Assembly: GCF_000633935.1 (NCBI RefSeq)
Contig: NZ_KK214997.1
Span: 197,772 to 261,771 of the forward strand
Direction of reading: 5' to 3'
Source: Ectothiorhodospira haloalkaliphila ATCC 51935
GTDB lineage: Bacteria > Pseudomonadota > Gammaproteobacteria > Ectothiorhodospirales > Ectothiorhodospiraceae
DNA length: 64,000 nucleotides
The position numbers were made by a program, and so were the translations under genes. Below the pieces are notes generated by a model that was given only the letters and a program-made list of their open reading frames with translations, was not told the DNA's origin and searched no databases. This document shows, piece after piece, positions 18,798 to 28,277 of the stretch; within the stretch, counting starts at the first letter, position 1, and each line of letters starts with the position of its first letter.

Positions 18798-19880
18798 TCA
18801 GGCCTTGCGCTGTTCGAAGTCCACCATGAATTCCACCAGTGCATCCACGCCCGCCTCCGGCATGGCGTTGTAGATGCTGGCCCGCATACCACCCACGGAG
18901 CGGTGACCCTTGAGAGTGGTCAGCCCGGCCTGCTCGGCCTCCTTGAGGAACAGCCCATCCAGTTCGGCATCTGCCAGAGTGAAGGGCACATTCATCAGTG
19001 ACCGTGCGGACACCTCCACCGGGTTGTGATAGAAGGCGGAGTTATCGATGGCGGTGTACAGCTTCTCGGCCTTGCGGCGATTGATCTGTTCCATGGCTTC
19101 CAGACCACCCAGTTCCTTGAGCCACTGGAAGACCAGTCCGGCCAGGTACCAGCCATAGGTGGGAGGGGTGTTGGACATGGAGTCCGCATCTGCCTGGATC
19201 TTGTAGTCCAGGATGCTGGGCAGACCGGGCATGGGGTTACCGATCAGGTCGTCCCGCACGATCACCAGGGTGAGACCGGCAGGGCCGATGTTTTTCTGGG
19301 CGCCAGCGTAGATCACACCATATCTGGAGACGTCGATGGGGCGGGAGAGGATGTTGGAAGACATATCCGCCACCAGGGGCACGTCACCGGTTTCGGGCAC
19401 CCAGTGGAACTCCACACCACCGATGGTCTCGTTGGGGGTGTAGTGCAGGTAGGCGGCTTCGCCATTGCACTGCCAGGAGTCGAATGCGGGGATGTGTGTG
19501 AAGTTGTCTGCCTCGCTGGTGGCGACCACGTTAACGTCTGCATACTTTTTGGCCTCGGAGATGGCCTTCTTGGACCACGACCCGGTGTTCACGTAATCCA
19601 CCTGTTTCTTGCCGCGCAGCAGGTTCATGGGCACGGCAGCAAACTGACCCGAGGCGCCCCCCTGAAGGAACAGGACCTTGTAGTTGTCCGGCACCTTGAG
19701 CAGGTCGCGCAGATCCTGCTCTGCCTGAGCAGCGATGGACACGAAGGCCTTGCCGCGGTGACTCATCTCCATCACCGACATGCCGGTGCCATTCCAGTCG
19801 AGCATCTCTGCGCGGGCGCGCTCCAGCACCGGTTCGGGGAGCACGGCAGGGCCGGCGCTGAAGTTATAGACACGTGTCAT
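18798..19880 (-). CDS. serC: Phosphoserine aminotransferase
   Basis: Transaminates 3-phosphohydroxypyruvate in serine synthesis and serves pyridoxal phosphate synthesis in gammaproteobacteria. The 360-residue product starts [19 protein letters not shown]. It has the PLP-lysine segment [19 protein letters not shown] near residue 195 and [18 protein letters not shown] near the C-terminus. It follows gyrA by 51 bases, as in Pseudomonas, and its stop lies one base before serA. Confidence 0.97.
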   Translation of the reverse strand: MTRVYNFSAGPAVLPEPVLERARAEMLDWNGTGMSVMEMSHRGKAFVSIAAQAEQDLRDLLKVPDNYKVLFLQGGASGQFAAVPMNLLRGKKQVDYVNTGSWSKKAISEAKKYADVNVVATSEADNFTHIPAFDSWQCNGEAAYLHYTPNETIGGVEFHWVPETGDVPLVADMSSNILSRPIDVSRYGVIYAGAQKNIGPAGLTLVIVRDDLIGNPMPGLPSILDYKIQADADSMSNTPPTYGWYLAGLVFQWLKELGGLEAMEQINRRKAEKLYTAIDNSAFYHNPVEVSARSLMNVPFTLADAELDGLFLKEAEQAGLTTLKGHRSVGGMRASIYNAMPEAGVDALVEFMVDFEQRKA

Positions 19881-19931
19881 GTTTCACTCCTGGTTTGGAT
19901 CACGGACAGATTGATTACGGGGCGAATCGGG

Positions 19932-22535
19932 TCAGGAGGCGTCTTCCGGCAGCGACCCACCGTCGTCGGCTTCATCGCCGTTGCCATCACCGCTCTCGTT
20001 GTCGTCGCCATTGAGGCCCTCGACGCGCGCCAGTTCCACCAGATTCTCGTCATCGGCAAGGCGTATCAGACGCACGCCCTGGGTGTTGCGCCCCAACACC
20101 GGGATATCCCCGATCGGGGTGCGAACGAGGGTGCCGCCGTTGGTGATGAGCATCACCTGATCCTCATCACCCACCAGGGTAGCCCCTACCACCGCACCGT
20201 TGCGGCCTCCCGTCTGGATGGCGATCACACCCTGGCCGCCGCGGCCATGCAAGGGGAATTCTTCGGGTGATGTGCGCTTGCCGTAGCCATTCTCGGTGGC
20301 GATCAGGATGTTGCCCTGATCGACGATGATCAGGGAAATCACCTGCTGGTCCGGCCCCAGACGCACGCCGCGCACACCGCTGGCGGTGCGCCCCATGGCT
20401 CGCACGGTGTCTTCGCTGAACCGCACTGCCTTGCCAGCGGAGCTGAGCAGCATCACATCCTGATGCCCATCGGTCACCTTCACATCCACCAGCCAGTCGT
20501 CCTCGCGCAAGCCCACGGCGATGATGCCGTTCGAACGGGGGCGGGAGAAGTCCACCAAGGGGGTCTTCTTGACAATGCCACTGCTGGTGGCCATGAACAC
20601 AAACAGATCCTCCCGGTACTCGCGTACCGGCAGGATGGCATTGATTCGCTCGCCCTCTTCCAGGGGCAGCAGGTTCACCATGGGCCGCCCGCGCGCGGCG
20701 CGACTGCCCATGGGCAACTCATACACCTTGAGCCAGTAGGCCTTGCCGCGACTGGAGAAGCACAGGATGGTGTCGTGGGTATTGGCCACCACCAGACGGT
20801 CGATGAAGTCCTCGTCGCGGAAGGTGGTGGCCGTCTTGCCACGCCCGCCGCGCTTTTGTGCCCGGTAAGCGGTCAGGGGCTGATACTTGGCGTAACCGGC
20901 GTGGGAGAGGGTGACCACCACATCTTCCTCGGTGATCAGATCTGCCAGCGTGAGATCCACGTGATTGCTGAGGATCTCGGTGCGGCGCGTATCGCCGTAC
21001 TGTTCGCGCATGGCGACCAGTTCCTCACGGATGACCTCCATCAGGCGCCCGGGGCTGGACAGAATCTCCAGCAGCTCCTCGATGCGCCCCAGCAGTTCCC
21101 GGTATTCATTGACGATCTTGTCCTGTTCAAGACCGGTCAGGCGGTGCAGGCGCAGGTCCAGTATGGCCTGGGCCTGGGCCTCGGAAAGCCGGTAGCCGCC
21201 CTCCTGCAGCCCGAAGTCGCTGGCCAGATCCTCCGGTCGCGAGGCCCAGGCGCCGGCACGATCCAGCATGTCCTGCACCACACCGGGGGCCCATACGCGA
21301 CCCAGAAGCCCTTCCTTGGCCTCTGCCGGGCTGCCCGATGCCTTGATCAGGGCAATGATCTCGTCAATGTTCGCCAGGGCCACGGCCAGGCCTTCCAGCA
21401 CGTGGGCCCGCTCACGGGCCTTGCGGAGTTCAAAGATGGTTCGGCGGGTCACCACTTCGCGCCGGTGGCGCAAAAAGGCCTCGAGAATCTGCTTGAGATC
21501 CAGCAACCTGGGTTGCCCGTCCACCAGGGCCACCATGTTGATGCCGAATACATTCTGCATCTGGGTTTGCAGGTAGAGGTTGTTGAGCACGACCTCGGGG
21601 ACTTCCCCGCGCTTGAGCTCCACCACCATGCGCATGCCGTCCTTGTCGGACTCGTCCCGCAACTCGCTGATGCCCTCCAGCTTCTTGTCCTTGACCAGTT
21701 CGGCAATACGCTCCAGAAGGCGCGCCTTGTTCACCTGGTAGGGCAACTCCGTCACCACGATGCTGTTGCGCCCGGTGGATTCGTCGGTCTCCACATGGGA
21801 GCGGGCCCGCACATAGATGCGCCCCCGCCCGGTGCGATAGGCCTCGTGGATACCCCGGTCACCGTTGATGATGCCGGCGGTGGGGAAGTCCGGACCCGGC
21901 ATGTGCTCCATCAGGCCTTCCACACCCAGGCCCGGATCGTCGATCAGCGCCACGCAGGCGTTGACCACCTCGGTGAGGTTGTGAGGCGGGATATTGGTGG
22001 CCATGCCCACGGCAATGCCCGCCGATCCATTGATCAGCAGGTTGGGCAGCTGGGTGGGGAAGACGGAGGGCTCGGTTTCGGAACCGTCGTAGTTATCGAC
22101 GAAATCCACGGTCTCCTTGTCGATGTCCGCCAGCAGCTCATGGGCAATCTTCGCCATGCGCACTTCCGTGTACCGCATGGCCGCCGGGGCGTCACCGTCC
22201 ACCGAGCCGAAGTTGCCCTGCCCATCCACCAGCATGTAGCGCATGGAGAAGGACTGAGCCATGCGCACGATGGTGTCGTACACGGCCGAATCACCATGGG
22301 GATGGTATTTACCGATGACGTCACCCACCACGCGGGCGGATTTCTTATACGGCTTGTTCCAGTCGTTGCCCAGCACCCGCATGGCGAAGAGCACCCGGCG
22401 GTGCACGGGCTTGAGCCCGTCGCGCACGTCTGGCAGGGCTCGACCGATGATGACGCTCATGGCGTAGTCCAGATAGGACTGACGCATCTCGTCTTCCAGG
22501 TTGACCGGCAGGATTTCTTTGGCGAATTCGACCAT
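19932..22535 (-). CDS. gyrA: DNA gyrase subunit A
   Basis: Breakage-reunion subunit of gyrase. The 867-residue product has the quinolone-resistance region [20 protein letters not shown], with the wild-type-like serine and aspartate at the resistance positions. The catalytic tyrosine is in [12 protein letters not shown]. The GyrA box in the C-terminal domain is QKRGGRG, a variant of QRRGGKG. The beta-pinwheel repeats follow, and the tail is strongly acidic (about the last 30 residues). It is the first gene of the long leftward block. Confidence 0.98.
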   Translation of the reverse strand: MVEFAKEILPVNLEDEMRQSYLDYAMSVIIGRALPDVRDGLKPVHRRVLFAMRVLGNDWNKPYKKSARVVGDVIGKYHPHGDSAVYDTIVRMAQSFSMRYMLVDGQGNFGSVDGDAPAAMRYTEVRMAKIAHELLADIDKETVDFVDNYDGSETEPSVFPTQLPNLLINGSAGIAVGMATNIPPHNLTEVVNACVALIDDPGLGVEGLMEHMPGPDFPTAGIINGDRGIHEAYRTGRGRIYVRARSHVETDESTGRNSIVVTELPYQVNKARLLERIAELVKDKKLEGISELRDESDKDGMRMVVELKRGEVPEVVLNNLYLQTQMQNVFGINMVALVDGQPRLLDLKQILEAFLRHRREVVTRRTIFELRKARERAHVLEGLAVALANIDEIIALIKASGSPAEAKEGLLGRVWAPGVVQDMLDRAGAWASRPEDLASDFGLQEGGYRLSEAQAQAILDLRLHRLTGLEQDKIVNEYRELLGRIEELLEILSSPGRLMEVIREELVAMREQYGDTRRTEILSNHVDLTLADLITEEDVVVTLSHAGYAKYQPLTAYRAQKRGGRGKTATTFRDEDFIDRLVVANTHDTILCFSSRGKAYWLKVYELPMGSRAARGRPMVNLLPLEEGERINAILPVREYREDLFVFMATSSGIVKKTPLVDFSRPRSNGIIAVGLREDDWLVDVKVTDGHQDVMLLSSAGKAVRFSEDTVRAMGRTASGVRGVRLGPDQQVISLIIVDQGNILIATENGYGKRTSPEEFPLHGRGGQGVIAIQTGGRNGAVVGATLVGDEDQVMLITNGGTLVRTPIGDIPVLGRNTQGVRLIRLADDENLVELARVEGLNGDDNESGDGNGDEADDGGSLPEDAS

Positions 22536-22619
22536 TCAGTCTCAGGGCGCTGTAGTTGACATGGAAGGACTGAAACAAACGCCGGATGATACCACATCGA
22601 CGAAGGGGGCAGCAGTGAT

Positions 22620-22642
22620 GCGGGCCGGGATGACCGGCCCGC
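22620..22642 (-). other. GC-rich stem-loop between mtnA and gyrA
   Basis: A nine-base perfect stem (GCGGGCCGG with CCGGCCCGC, loop gatga) lies 34 bases after the mtnA stop codon on the minus strand and upstream of gyrA. No T-tract follows. It may end or protect the mtnA transcript; intrinsic termination is unlikely to be complete. Confidence 0.45.
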
Positions 22643-22675
22643 GAACGGTTGCGGCCTCTGCCGGGCCGGCTCGGC

Positions 22676-23731
22676 TCAGTCAGCCGCGAACAGCGCCTTC
22701 ATCTTCTGCAGGTCGGGATTCTCCACCACACCACGCTCCGTGACGATGGCGTCAATCAACTCTGCCGGGGTCACATCGAAGGCCGGATTCCAGGCATTCG
22801 CCCCGGGGGCGGCCACGCGGCGCCCGGCCAGTTCCAGCACCTCTTCCTGGCCGCGCTGCTCGATGGGGATATCCGCCCCGGTGGCCGCTTCCATGTCGAT
22901 GGTGGTGGTGGGTGCCGCCACCATGAACTTCACCCCATGATGACGGGCCAGCACCGCCAGCCCATAGGTGCCAATCTTGTTGGCAGCATCACCGTTGGCA
23001 GCGATGCGATCAGAACCGACGATCACCCACCCTACGCGACCCTCGCGCATCAGACTGGCGGCCGCCCCTTCGCACAAAAGGCTCACGGGAATTCCGTCCT
23101 GCACCAGTTCCCAGGCAGTCAGGCGCGCCCCCTGTAACCAGGGGCGGGTCTCATCGGCATACACATGCTTGACCCGGCCCTGGGCGTAGGCGCTGCGAAT
23201 CACGCCCAGGGCCGTCCCATAGCCACCGGTCGCCAGCGACCCGGTATTGCAATGGGTGAGCACATCCCGGCCATCCTGCAGCAGGGCCGCCCCCAGATCC
23301 CCCATGTGCCGATTGCCATCCACATCCTCCTGATGAATGCGCTCGGCCTCCGCCAGCAGGGCGGGCTCCGGATCCTGATCATCGGGCAGCCCCTCCATCA
23401 CCTGCCCCATGCGTGCCAGGGCCCAGAACAGGTTCACTGCTGTGGGGCGGGAATCGGCCAGGGCCTTGAGATCGGGCGCCATGCCGGCGCGCCAGCCACG
23501 CTGATCAGCCGCCCAGGCGCGCCGAGCTGCCAGCACCACGGCATAAGCAGCGGTTACACCGATGGCCGGCGCCCCGCGGACCACCATGTCACGGATGGCA
23601 TCGGCCGCCGCGGTCGCCGTGTCCATCTCCAGATAGACACTCTCATGGGGCAGCAGGCGCTGATCCAGCAGGCTGAGTTGGGTGCCGGTCCACTGGACCG
23701 CGCGGATGGAGTCGTGCGTGTGTGTGCTCAT
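22676..23731 (-). CDS. mtnA: S-methyl-5-thioribose-1-phosphate isomerase
   Basis: Methionine salvage enzyme converting methylthioribose-1-phosphate to methylthioribulose-1-phosphate. The 351-residue product has the family blocks [19 protein letters not shown] and [19 protein letters not shown], with the catalytic cysteine. [19 protein letters not shown] carries the catalytic aspartate. It lies divergent from mtaD with a 139-base shared upstream region, and next to gyrA, as in Pseudomonas. Confidence 0.96.
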   Translation of the reverse strand: MSTHTHDSIRAVQWTGTQLSLLDQRLLPHESVYLEMDTATAAADAIRDMVVRGAPAIGVTAAYAVVLAARRAWAADQRGWRAGMAPDLKALADSRPTAVNLFWALARMGQVMEGLPDDQDPEPALLAEAERIHQEDVDGNRHMGDLGAALLQDGRDVLTHCNTGSLATGGYGTALGVIRSAYAQGRVKHVYADETRPWLQGARLTAWELVQDGIPVSLLCEGAAASLMREGRVGWVIVGSDRIAANGDAANKIGTYGLAVLARHHGVKFMVAAPTTTIDMEAATGADIPIEQRGQEEVLELAGRRVAAPGANAWNPAFDVTPAELIDAIVTERGVVENPDLQKMKALFAAD

Positions 23732-23835
23732 GACGTGTCGGGTTGCCGGTGGGAGGCCCGGTACTTTGCCAGGATATGTCGCCCCGTGCCACAGCCCCCT
23801 ACCCCGACCCCACCGCTCTGCAGCGGGCTGAATAC

Positions 23836-23864
23836 TTGTCCAACCCCCGCGTAATCGTTATCTT
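23836..23864 (+). promoter_or_regulatory. Sigma-70-type promoter for mtaD, placing transcription at the start codon
   Basis: TTGTCC and TATCTT are separated by exactly 17 bases. The predicted transcription start, about seven bases past the -10 box, coincides with the A of the mtaD ATG at 23871. There is no ribosome binding site between them, so the transcript would be leaderless or nearly so. Confidence 0.5.
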
Positions 23865-23870
23865 GCGCGG

Positions 23871-25190
23871 ATGCAAAGCGTCGACAAGATCATCACCCCC
23901 CGCTGGATCGTGCCAGTGGAGCCGGACGAGACGGTGCTGGAAGGCTACAGCCTGGTGGTTCACGAGGGTCGCATCCTGGACCTGCTACCGACCGCAGAGG
24001 CGGAAGCACGTTATCACGGTGAAACCCATCGTCGCCTGGCTCAGCACGCCCTGATCCCCGGCCTGGTGAACGCCCACACCCACTCTCCCATGACCCTGCT
24101 GCGCGGCCTGGCCGATGATCTGCCGCTGATGGACTGGCTGCAGAACCATATCTGGCCCGCCGAGGGACGTTTCGTGGGTGAGGCCTTTGTCCATGACGGC
24201 ACCCTGCTGGCGGCAGCGGAGATGCTGCGCGGTGGCACCACCTGCTTCAACGACATGTATTTCTTCCCGGAGACCACCGCCCAGGTCAGCGGCCAGGTGG
24301 GCATCCGCGCCGCCATCGGCCTGATCGTGATCGACTTCCCCAGCGCCTGGGCGTCGCAGGCATCCGAGTACATCGAGAAAGGGCTGGACATCTTCGACCG
24401 CCACAAGGGCGAAAGCCTGCTGTCGTTCTGCTTTGCTCCGCATGCGCCATACACCGTGGCCGATGAACCCCTCAAGCGCCTGGCCACCCTATCGGCAGAA
24501 CTGGACATTCCCGTGCACATGCACGTGCATGAGACGGCTCACGAGCTGGAGGAATCCAAGGCCCGCTTTGGCGTGCGCCCCCTGGAACGTCTGGCCCGAC
24601 TGGGGCTGTCCGGTCCCAACCTCATGGCCGTGCACATGACCCAGCTGGAAAGCGGCGAGATCGCGCACCTGGCCGGTGCCGGCACCCACGTAGTACATTG
24701 CCCTGAATCCAACCTGAAGCTGGCCTCCGGTTTCTGCCCGGTACAGGCCCTGGTGGAAGCGGGGGTGAATGTGGCCCTGGGCACCGACGGCACAGCCAGC
24801 AACAACGACCTGGACATGTTCGGCGAGATGCGCACCGCCGCCCTGCTGGCCAAGGGCGTCAGCGGCAACGCCGCCGCACTACCTGCCCATACCGCACTGC
24901 GCATGGCCACCCTCAACGGTGCTCGCGCCCTGGGCCTGGCCGATGAAATCGGATCCCTCACCCCCGGCAAGAGCGCGGACATGGTCGCCGTCAATCTGGG
25001 CGAACTGGAAAGTCAGCCCGTGTATGACCCCGTCTCCCATCTGGTGTATGCCGTGGGTCGTCACCAGGTCAGCGATACGTGGGTGGCAGGCCGCCCGTTG
25101 TTGCGGGATCGCCAACTCACCACCATTGATGACACTCAGCTGCGCCAACGGATATCCAGTTGGCAAACCCGTATTGCAGAGGCCGACTGA
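23871..25190 (+). CDS. mtaD: 5-methylthioadenosine/S-adenosylhomocysteine deaminase (TRZ/ATZ amidohydrolase)
   Basis: Zinc amidohydrolase that deaminates methylthioadenosine or S-adenosylhomocysteine. The 439-residue product has the metal-binding HXH in GLVNAHTHSPMTLLRGLADD. A further metal histidine lies in PVHMHVHETAHE, another in VVHCPESNLKLASG, and the metal aspartate in LGTDGTASNNDLDMFGEM. Neighbouring mtnA supports a methylthioadenosine role through the deamination route of methionine salvage. No Shine-Dalgarno sequence precedes the ATG, consistent with a leaderless message. Confidence 0.9.
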   Translation: MQSVDKIITPRWIVPVEPDETVLEGYSLVVHEGRILDLLPTAEAEARYHGETHRRLAQHALIPGLVNAHTHSPMTLLRGLADDLPLMDWLQNHIWPAEGRFVGEAFVHDGTLLAAAEMLRGGTTCFNDMYFFPETTAQVSGQVGIRAAIGLIVIDFPSAWASQASEYIEKGLDIFDRHKGESLLSFCFAPHAPYTVADEPLKRLATLSAELDIPVHMHVHETAHELEESKARFGVRPLERLARLGLSGPNLMAVHMTQLESGEIAHLAGAGTHVVHCPESNLKLASGFCPVQALVEAGVNVALGTDGTASNNDLDMFGEMRTAALLAKGVSGNAAALPAHTALRMATLNGARALGLADEIGSLTPGKSADMVAVNLGELESQPVYDPVSHLVYAVGRHQVSDTWVAGRPLLRDRQLTTIDDTQLRQRISSWQTRIAEAD

Positions 25191-25221
25191 GCCGCCCACC
25201 TGACCCGTGATAACAACTCCC

Positions 25222-25935
25222 ATGTCCGAGATACACACGAACGTCGACGCCGCCGAGATCGCCAAGTTCGACGAGATGGCCCACCGCTGGTGGGATCCTG
25301 AGGGCGAATGCCGCCCCTTGCACGAGATCAACCCGCTCAGGCTGGACTATATCGACGAACGCACCGGTGGCCTGCAGGACCAGAAGGTGCTGGATGTGGG
25401 CTGCGGCGGCGGTTTGCTGTCGGAGGCCATGGCGCGACGTGGCGCCCGGGTCATGGGTATCGACATGGGTGAAAACGCCCTGGGGGTGGCCCGCCTGCAC
25501 CTGCTGGAATCCAGCCTGGAAGTGGACTACCGGCAAAGTTCCGCCGAGGCACTGGCTGCGGAAATGCCGGGCCAGTTCGACGTGGTCACCTGCATGGAAA
25601 TGCTGGAACACGTCCCCGATCCGGGCTCGGTGCTCGATGCCTGTGCGCGTCTGCTCAAGCCGGGCGGCCATCTGTGCGTGGCCACCCTGAATCGCACGCC
25701 CAAGTCGTTTGCCATGGCCATTCTCGGTGCTGAATACCTGATGCGCATGCTGCCGCCGGGCACCCATGAATATGCCCGATTCATCCGGCCCTCCGAAATG
25801 GAGGCCTGGATGCGGCAGGCCGGGTTATCCATGCGCAATCTCACGGGCATGCACTACGACCTGATCAATCGCAGCTACCGCCTGGGTCCGGGCGTGGACG
25901 TGAACTACCTGGCCCACGCCGTGCGGGAAGCGTGA
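25222..25935 (+). CDS. ubiG: Ubiquinone biosynthesis O-methyltransferase
   Basis: SAM-dependent methyltransferase catalysing both O-methylations of ubiquinone synthesis. The 237-residue product begins with the UbiG-specific block [20 protein letters not shown] and has SAM motif [35 protein letters not shown] and the C-terminal [20 protein letters not shown] are present. The ATG at 25222 gives the normal start; a GTG five codons earlier is possible, and neither has a clear ribosome binding site. It lies 31 bases after mtaD. Confidence 0.96.
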   Translation: MSEIHTNVDAAEIAKFDEMAHRWWDPEGECRPLHEINPLRLDYIDERTGGLQDQKVLDVGCGGGLLSEAMARRGARVMGIDMGENALGVARLHLLESSLEVDYRQSSAEALAAEMPGQFDVVTCMEMLEHVPDPGSVLDACARLLKPGGHLCVATLNRTPKSFAMAILGAEYLMRMLPPGTHEYARFIRPSEMEAWMRQAGLSMRNLTGMHYDLINRSYRLGPGVDVNYLAHAVREA

Positions 25936-25938
25936 CCC

Positions 25939-26610
25939 TTGCGCACCATCCTGTTCGATCTGGACGGCACACTGGCCGACACCGCGCCGGACCTGCACCA
26001 CGCCCTGCACTGCCTGCAACAGGAACGGGGCCTCACGCCCCTGCCCTTCGAGCAGGTGCGGGATCATGTTTCCCATGGCAGTGCGGCCCTGGTGACCCTG
26101 GGGTTCCCCGAAGCCGCCGGGGCGGTATTCGATGGCCTGCGTGAGCGCTTTCTGGAGATCTACTCAGCCCACCTCCATCGGGAAAGCCGACTTTTCCCCG
26201 GCATGCAAGAGGTCCTGGAAGCCATTGAATCCCGAGGCATGAACTGGGGGATCGTCACCAACAAGCCGGCCTTTCTGACCGACCCCCTGCTGCGCTCCAT
26301 GGGTCTGTATGATCGCGCTGCCACGGTCATCAGTGGCGACACCACCGCTGAACGCAAGCCCCACCCCATGCCCATGCTGCTGGCCTGCGAGCAGTCCGGG
26401 AGCACGCCCGAGCAGTGTCTGTATATCGGCGATGCTCACCGGGATATCGAGGCGGGCCGGGCCGCGGGCATGCGCACCCTGGTGGCCCGCTACGGCTATA
26501 TCGATGCCACCCAGAATCCGGACGCCTGGGGCGCTGATGGCTTCATCCAGCACCCCGTTGACATCATGGACTGGCTACCGGCACCGGTGGGACTCGGACA
26601 GGCGTCGTGA
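25939..26610 (+). CDS. HAD-family phosphatase: phosphoglycolate or N-acetylmuramate-6-phosphate phosphatase (Gph/MupP)
   Basis: HAD-superfamily phosphatase of 223 residues. Motif I is ILFDLDGTLADTAPD (nucleophile Asp), motif II lies in GIVTNKP, motif III lysine in AERKPHPMPML and motif IV in YIGDAHRDIEAGRAAG. The start is a TTG at 25939, three bases after the ubiG stop; no ATG fits motif I, which begins at residue 4. In Pseudomonas the gene directly after ubiG in the same neighbourhood encodes MupP, which acts in peptidoglycan recycling, so MupP is as likely as phosphoglycolate phosphatase. In an autotroph a Gph role is also plausible. Confidence 0.85.
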   Translation: MRTILFDLDGTLADTAPDLHHALHCLQQERGLTPLPFEQVRDHVSHGSAALVTLGFPEAAGAVFDGLRERFLEIYSAHLHRESRLFPGMQEVLEAIESRGMNWGIVTNKPAFLTDPLLRSMGLYDRAATVISGDTTAERKPHPMPMLLACEQSGSTPEQCLYIGDAHRDIEAGRAAGMRTLVARYGYIDATQNPDAWGADGFIQHPVDIMDWLPAPVGLGQAS

Positions 26611-26673
26611 CCACGCATAACGAAATGGGCCTCAGGGCTTAGCAGGCACACGCTCACAAGGAACATCCAACCC

Positions 26674-28164
26674 ATGCTCACAAGCCGTCCCGCTCTCAGG
26701 ATCATCACCGCCCTGCTCGCCCTCGCGGTGATCATCACGGCCTGGATCATGGTCATCGATACCGGACAGGGTGTGGAGCAGCGCCAGCTGCAGCGCGATG
26801 GAGTGCCCGTCACCTTGCTGCTGCCGAACGATGCCAGCCATGCCCCCGGCGTCGTGGTCGCCCATGGTTTTGCGGGCTCCGCCCAGCTCATGCGCAGCTG
26901 GGGCCTGGCGCTCGCCGACGCGGGCTTCGTCGTGGCCCTGCCCGACCTGAGCGGGCACGGGCGCAACCGAGCACCACTGGACTGGTGGAACGACCCCGAG
27001 CAATTCCAGCGTGACGTACAGTCGGCCCTGGCATTATTGGGCGAACAGCCGGAAGTGGATGCCAGGCGACTGTCCCTGCTGGGGCACTCCCTGGGTGCTG
27101 GTGCGGTGATCGACGCGGCCATGGACACCGTCCAGCCAATCCAGGCCGTGGTGGCAGTCTCCCCAGGCCAGAGCGAGGTCACCCCGTCCAGCCCACCCAA
27201 TCTGCTGCTGATGGCCGGGGCCTGGGAAGGACCATTCCTGGAAGCAGCACAGAACCTGCTGGAAAAAGCGGGTGGCCCAGGGGGGGACCCCACCACAGGC
27301 ACTGCCCGGGCCCTTGAAGTGGTTCCCGGCGTGGAACATATCGGTGTGCTGTTCAGCCCCCAGGCGCACGCAGCCTCCATTCAATGGCTGGCGCAGGTAT
27401 CGGAAATCTCCCCACAGCCGGCCACCAGGGTCAGCCCCATGCTCTGGTGGTTGCTGAACCTGGTGGGCATCATCGTCCTCTGGCGTGCCCTGGCCCCGCT
27501 TTGGGTGGATGACGATCGGCTGCGCCTGGATACGGCTCAGGCACAGGCCCATGGGCGCACCCGACGCCCCCTGGTACGCGCCGCCATCAGTGGTGCGCTG
27601 GCCACCCTGCTGCTCATCGGCATTGGGGAGATCATCTATCTGGACGGGATCGGCGGAATCCTGGTCAGCCCCCAGTTTGCCCTGTGGCTGGCCCTGGCCG
27701 GGGGCATCTGGCTGGCGCTGGGTACCCGGCCACCCCGGCCGGAATGGCCTGACCTGGCGTGGGGTCCCATCATGCTGGGTGTGCTGGTGTTGGGCTTTGG
27801 CGTGATGGGGGCCGCGCTCTGGCTGGCCTGGTGGCCGCCCCTGCATCGACTGCCGTATCTGCCCATCCTGACCCTGCTGATCCTGCCCTGGGCCATCGCG
27901 TTTGCCACGGCGCTGCAGGGACGCGCCGGCTGGCGAGGACTGGGTGTTGGTCTGGGTGTGGCCCTGATCACCATGGTCACGGTGGGAGTCGCCGCCGCCC
28001 TGGTGGATGGCATGATGTTCCTGTTGATCATCCTGCCCCTGCTGCCGGTGATGCTGGCCCTGCCCCTGCTGGTCAGCCGACCGGTTCAGCGGCCCTGGGC
28101 GGATGGCTTCGCCCTGGCTGCCTTCCTGGGGTGGACATTGACGGTGATGTTCCCCCTGATCTGA
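26674..28164 (+). CDS. Alpha/beta hydrolase fused to a polytopic membrane domain, function unknown
   Basis: A 496-residue two-part protein. A signal-anchor helix (about residues 9-28) leads into an alpha/beta-hydrolase domain: VVVAHGFAGSAQLMRSWGLA, then LSLLGHSLGAGAVIDAAMD, with the nucleophile serine in GHSLGAG, and a likely catalytic histidine in VPGVEHIGVLF. After about residue 250 there are roughly eight to nine hydrophobic helices to the end. The hydrolase part would face the periplasm. I know of no characterised homologue; a lipid or cell-envelope ester substrate is a guess. It has its own start 63 bases after the phosphatase gene. Confidence 0.75.
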   Translation: MLTSRPALRIITALLALAVIITAWIMVIDTGQGVEQRQLQRDGVPVTLLLPNDASHAPGVVVAHGFAGSAQLMRSWGLALADAGFVVALPDLSGHGRNRAPLDWWNDPEQFQRDVQSALALLGEQPEVDARRLSLLGHSLGAGAVIDAAMDTVQPIQAVVAVSPGQSEVTPSSPPNLLLMAGAWEGPFLEAAQNLLEKAGGPGGDPTTGTARALEVVPGVEHIGVLFSPQAHAASIQWLAQVSEISPQPATRVSPMLWWLLNLVGIIVLWRALAPLWVDDDRLRLDTAQAQAHGRTRRPLVRAAISGALATLLLIGIGEIIYLDGIGGILVSPQFALWLALAGGIWLALGTRPPRPEWPDLAWGPIMLGVLVLGFGVMGAALWLAWWPPLHRLPYLPILTLLILPWAIAFATALQGRAGWRGLGVGLGVALITMVTVGVAAALVDGMMFLLIILPLLPVMLALPLLVSRPVQRPWADGFALAAFLGWTLTVMFPLI

Positions 28165-28170
28165 CCCCCC

Positions 28171-28243
28171 GTGGGAGCGACCCTGGCCGCGAGAGCCCGG
28201 CTACGGCGGACACCGCCATTCGCCGGCAAGGCCGGCTCCCGCC
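28171..28243. repeat. REP-like inverted pair (BIME-type element)
   Basis: Two GTGGGAGC-type units face each other. GTGGGAGCGACC begins at 28171, and CCGGCTCCCGCC ends near 28243 as its inverted partner; both contain an internal small stem (GCCGGC or GGCCGCG). The pattern resembles gammaproteobacterial REP elements, which have a GTGGGAG-type head and sit between genes. It lies seven bases after the hydrolase stop codon and between convergent genes, the usual REP location. Confidence 0.7.
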
Positions 28244-28277
28244 ATCAGGACTCGCACAGAGGAGGACAGGGCTTGGT

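Noticed and set aside
20463..22559. 698-codon open frame opposite gyrA
   Set aside because: Antisense to gyrA, rich in His, Gly and Val with no recognisable domain.
28165..28277. CRISPR-like or phage attachment repeat after the hydrolase gene
   Set aside because: Only two units, in inverted orientation with internal stems; a REP pair explains the pattern better. No CRISPR array or integrase was seen in the window.
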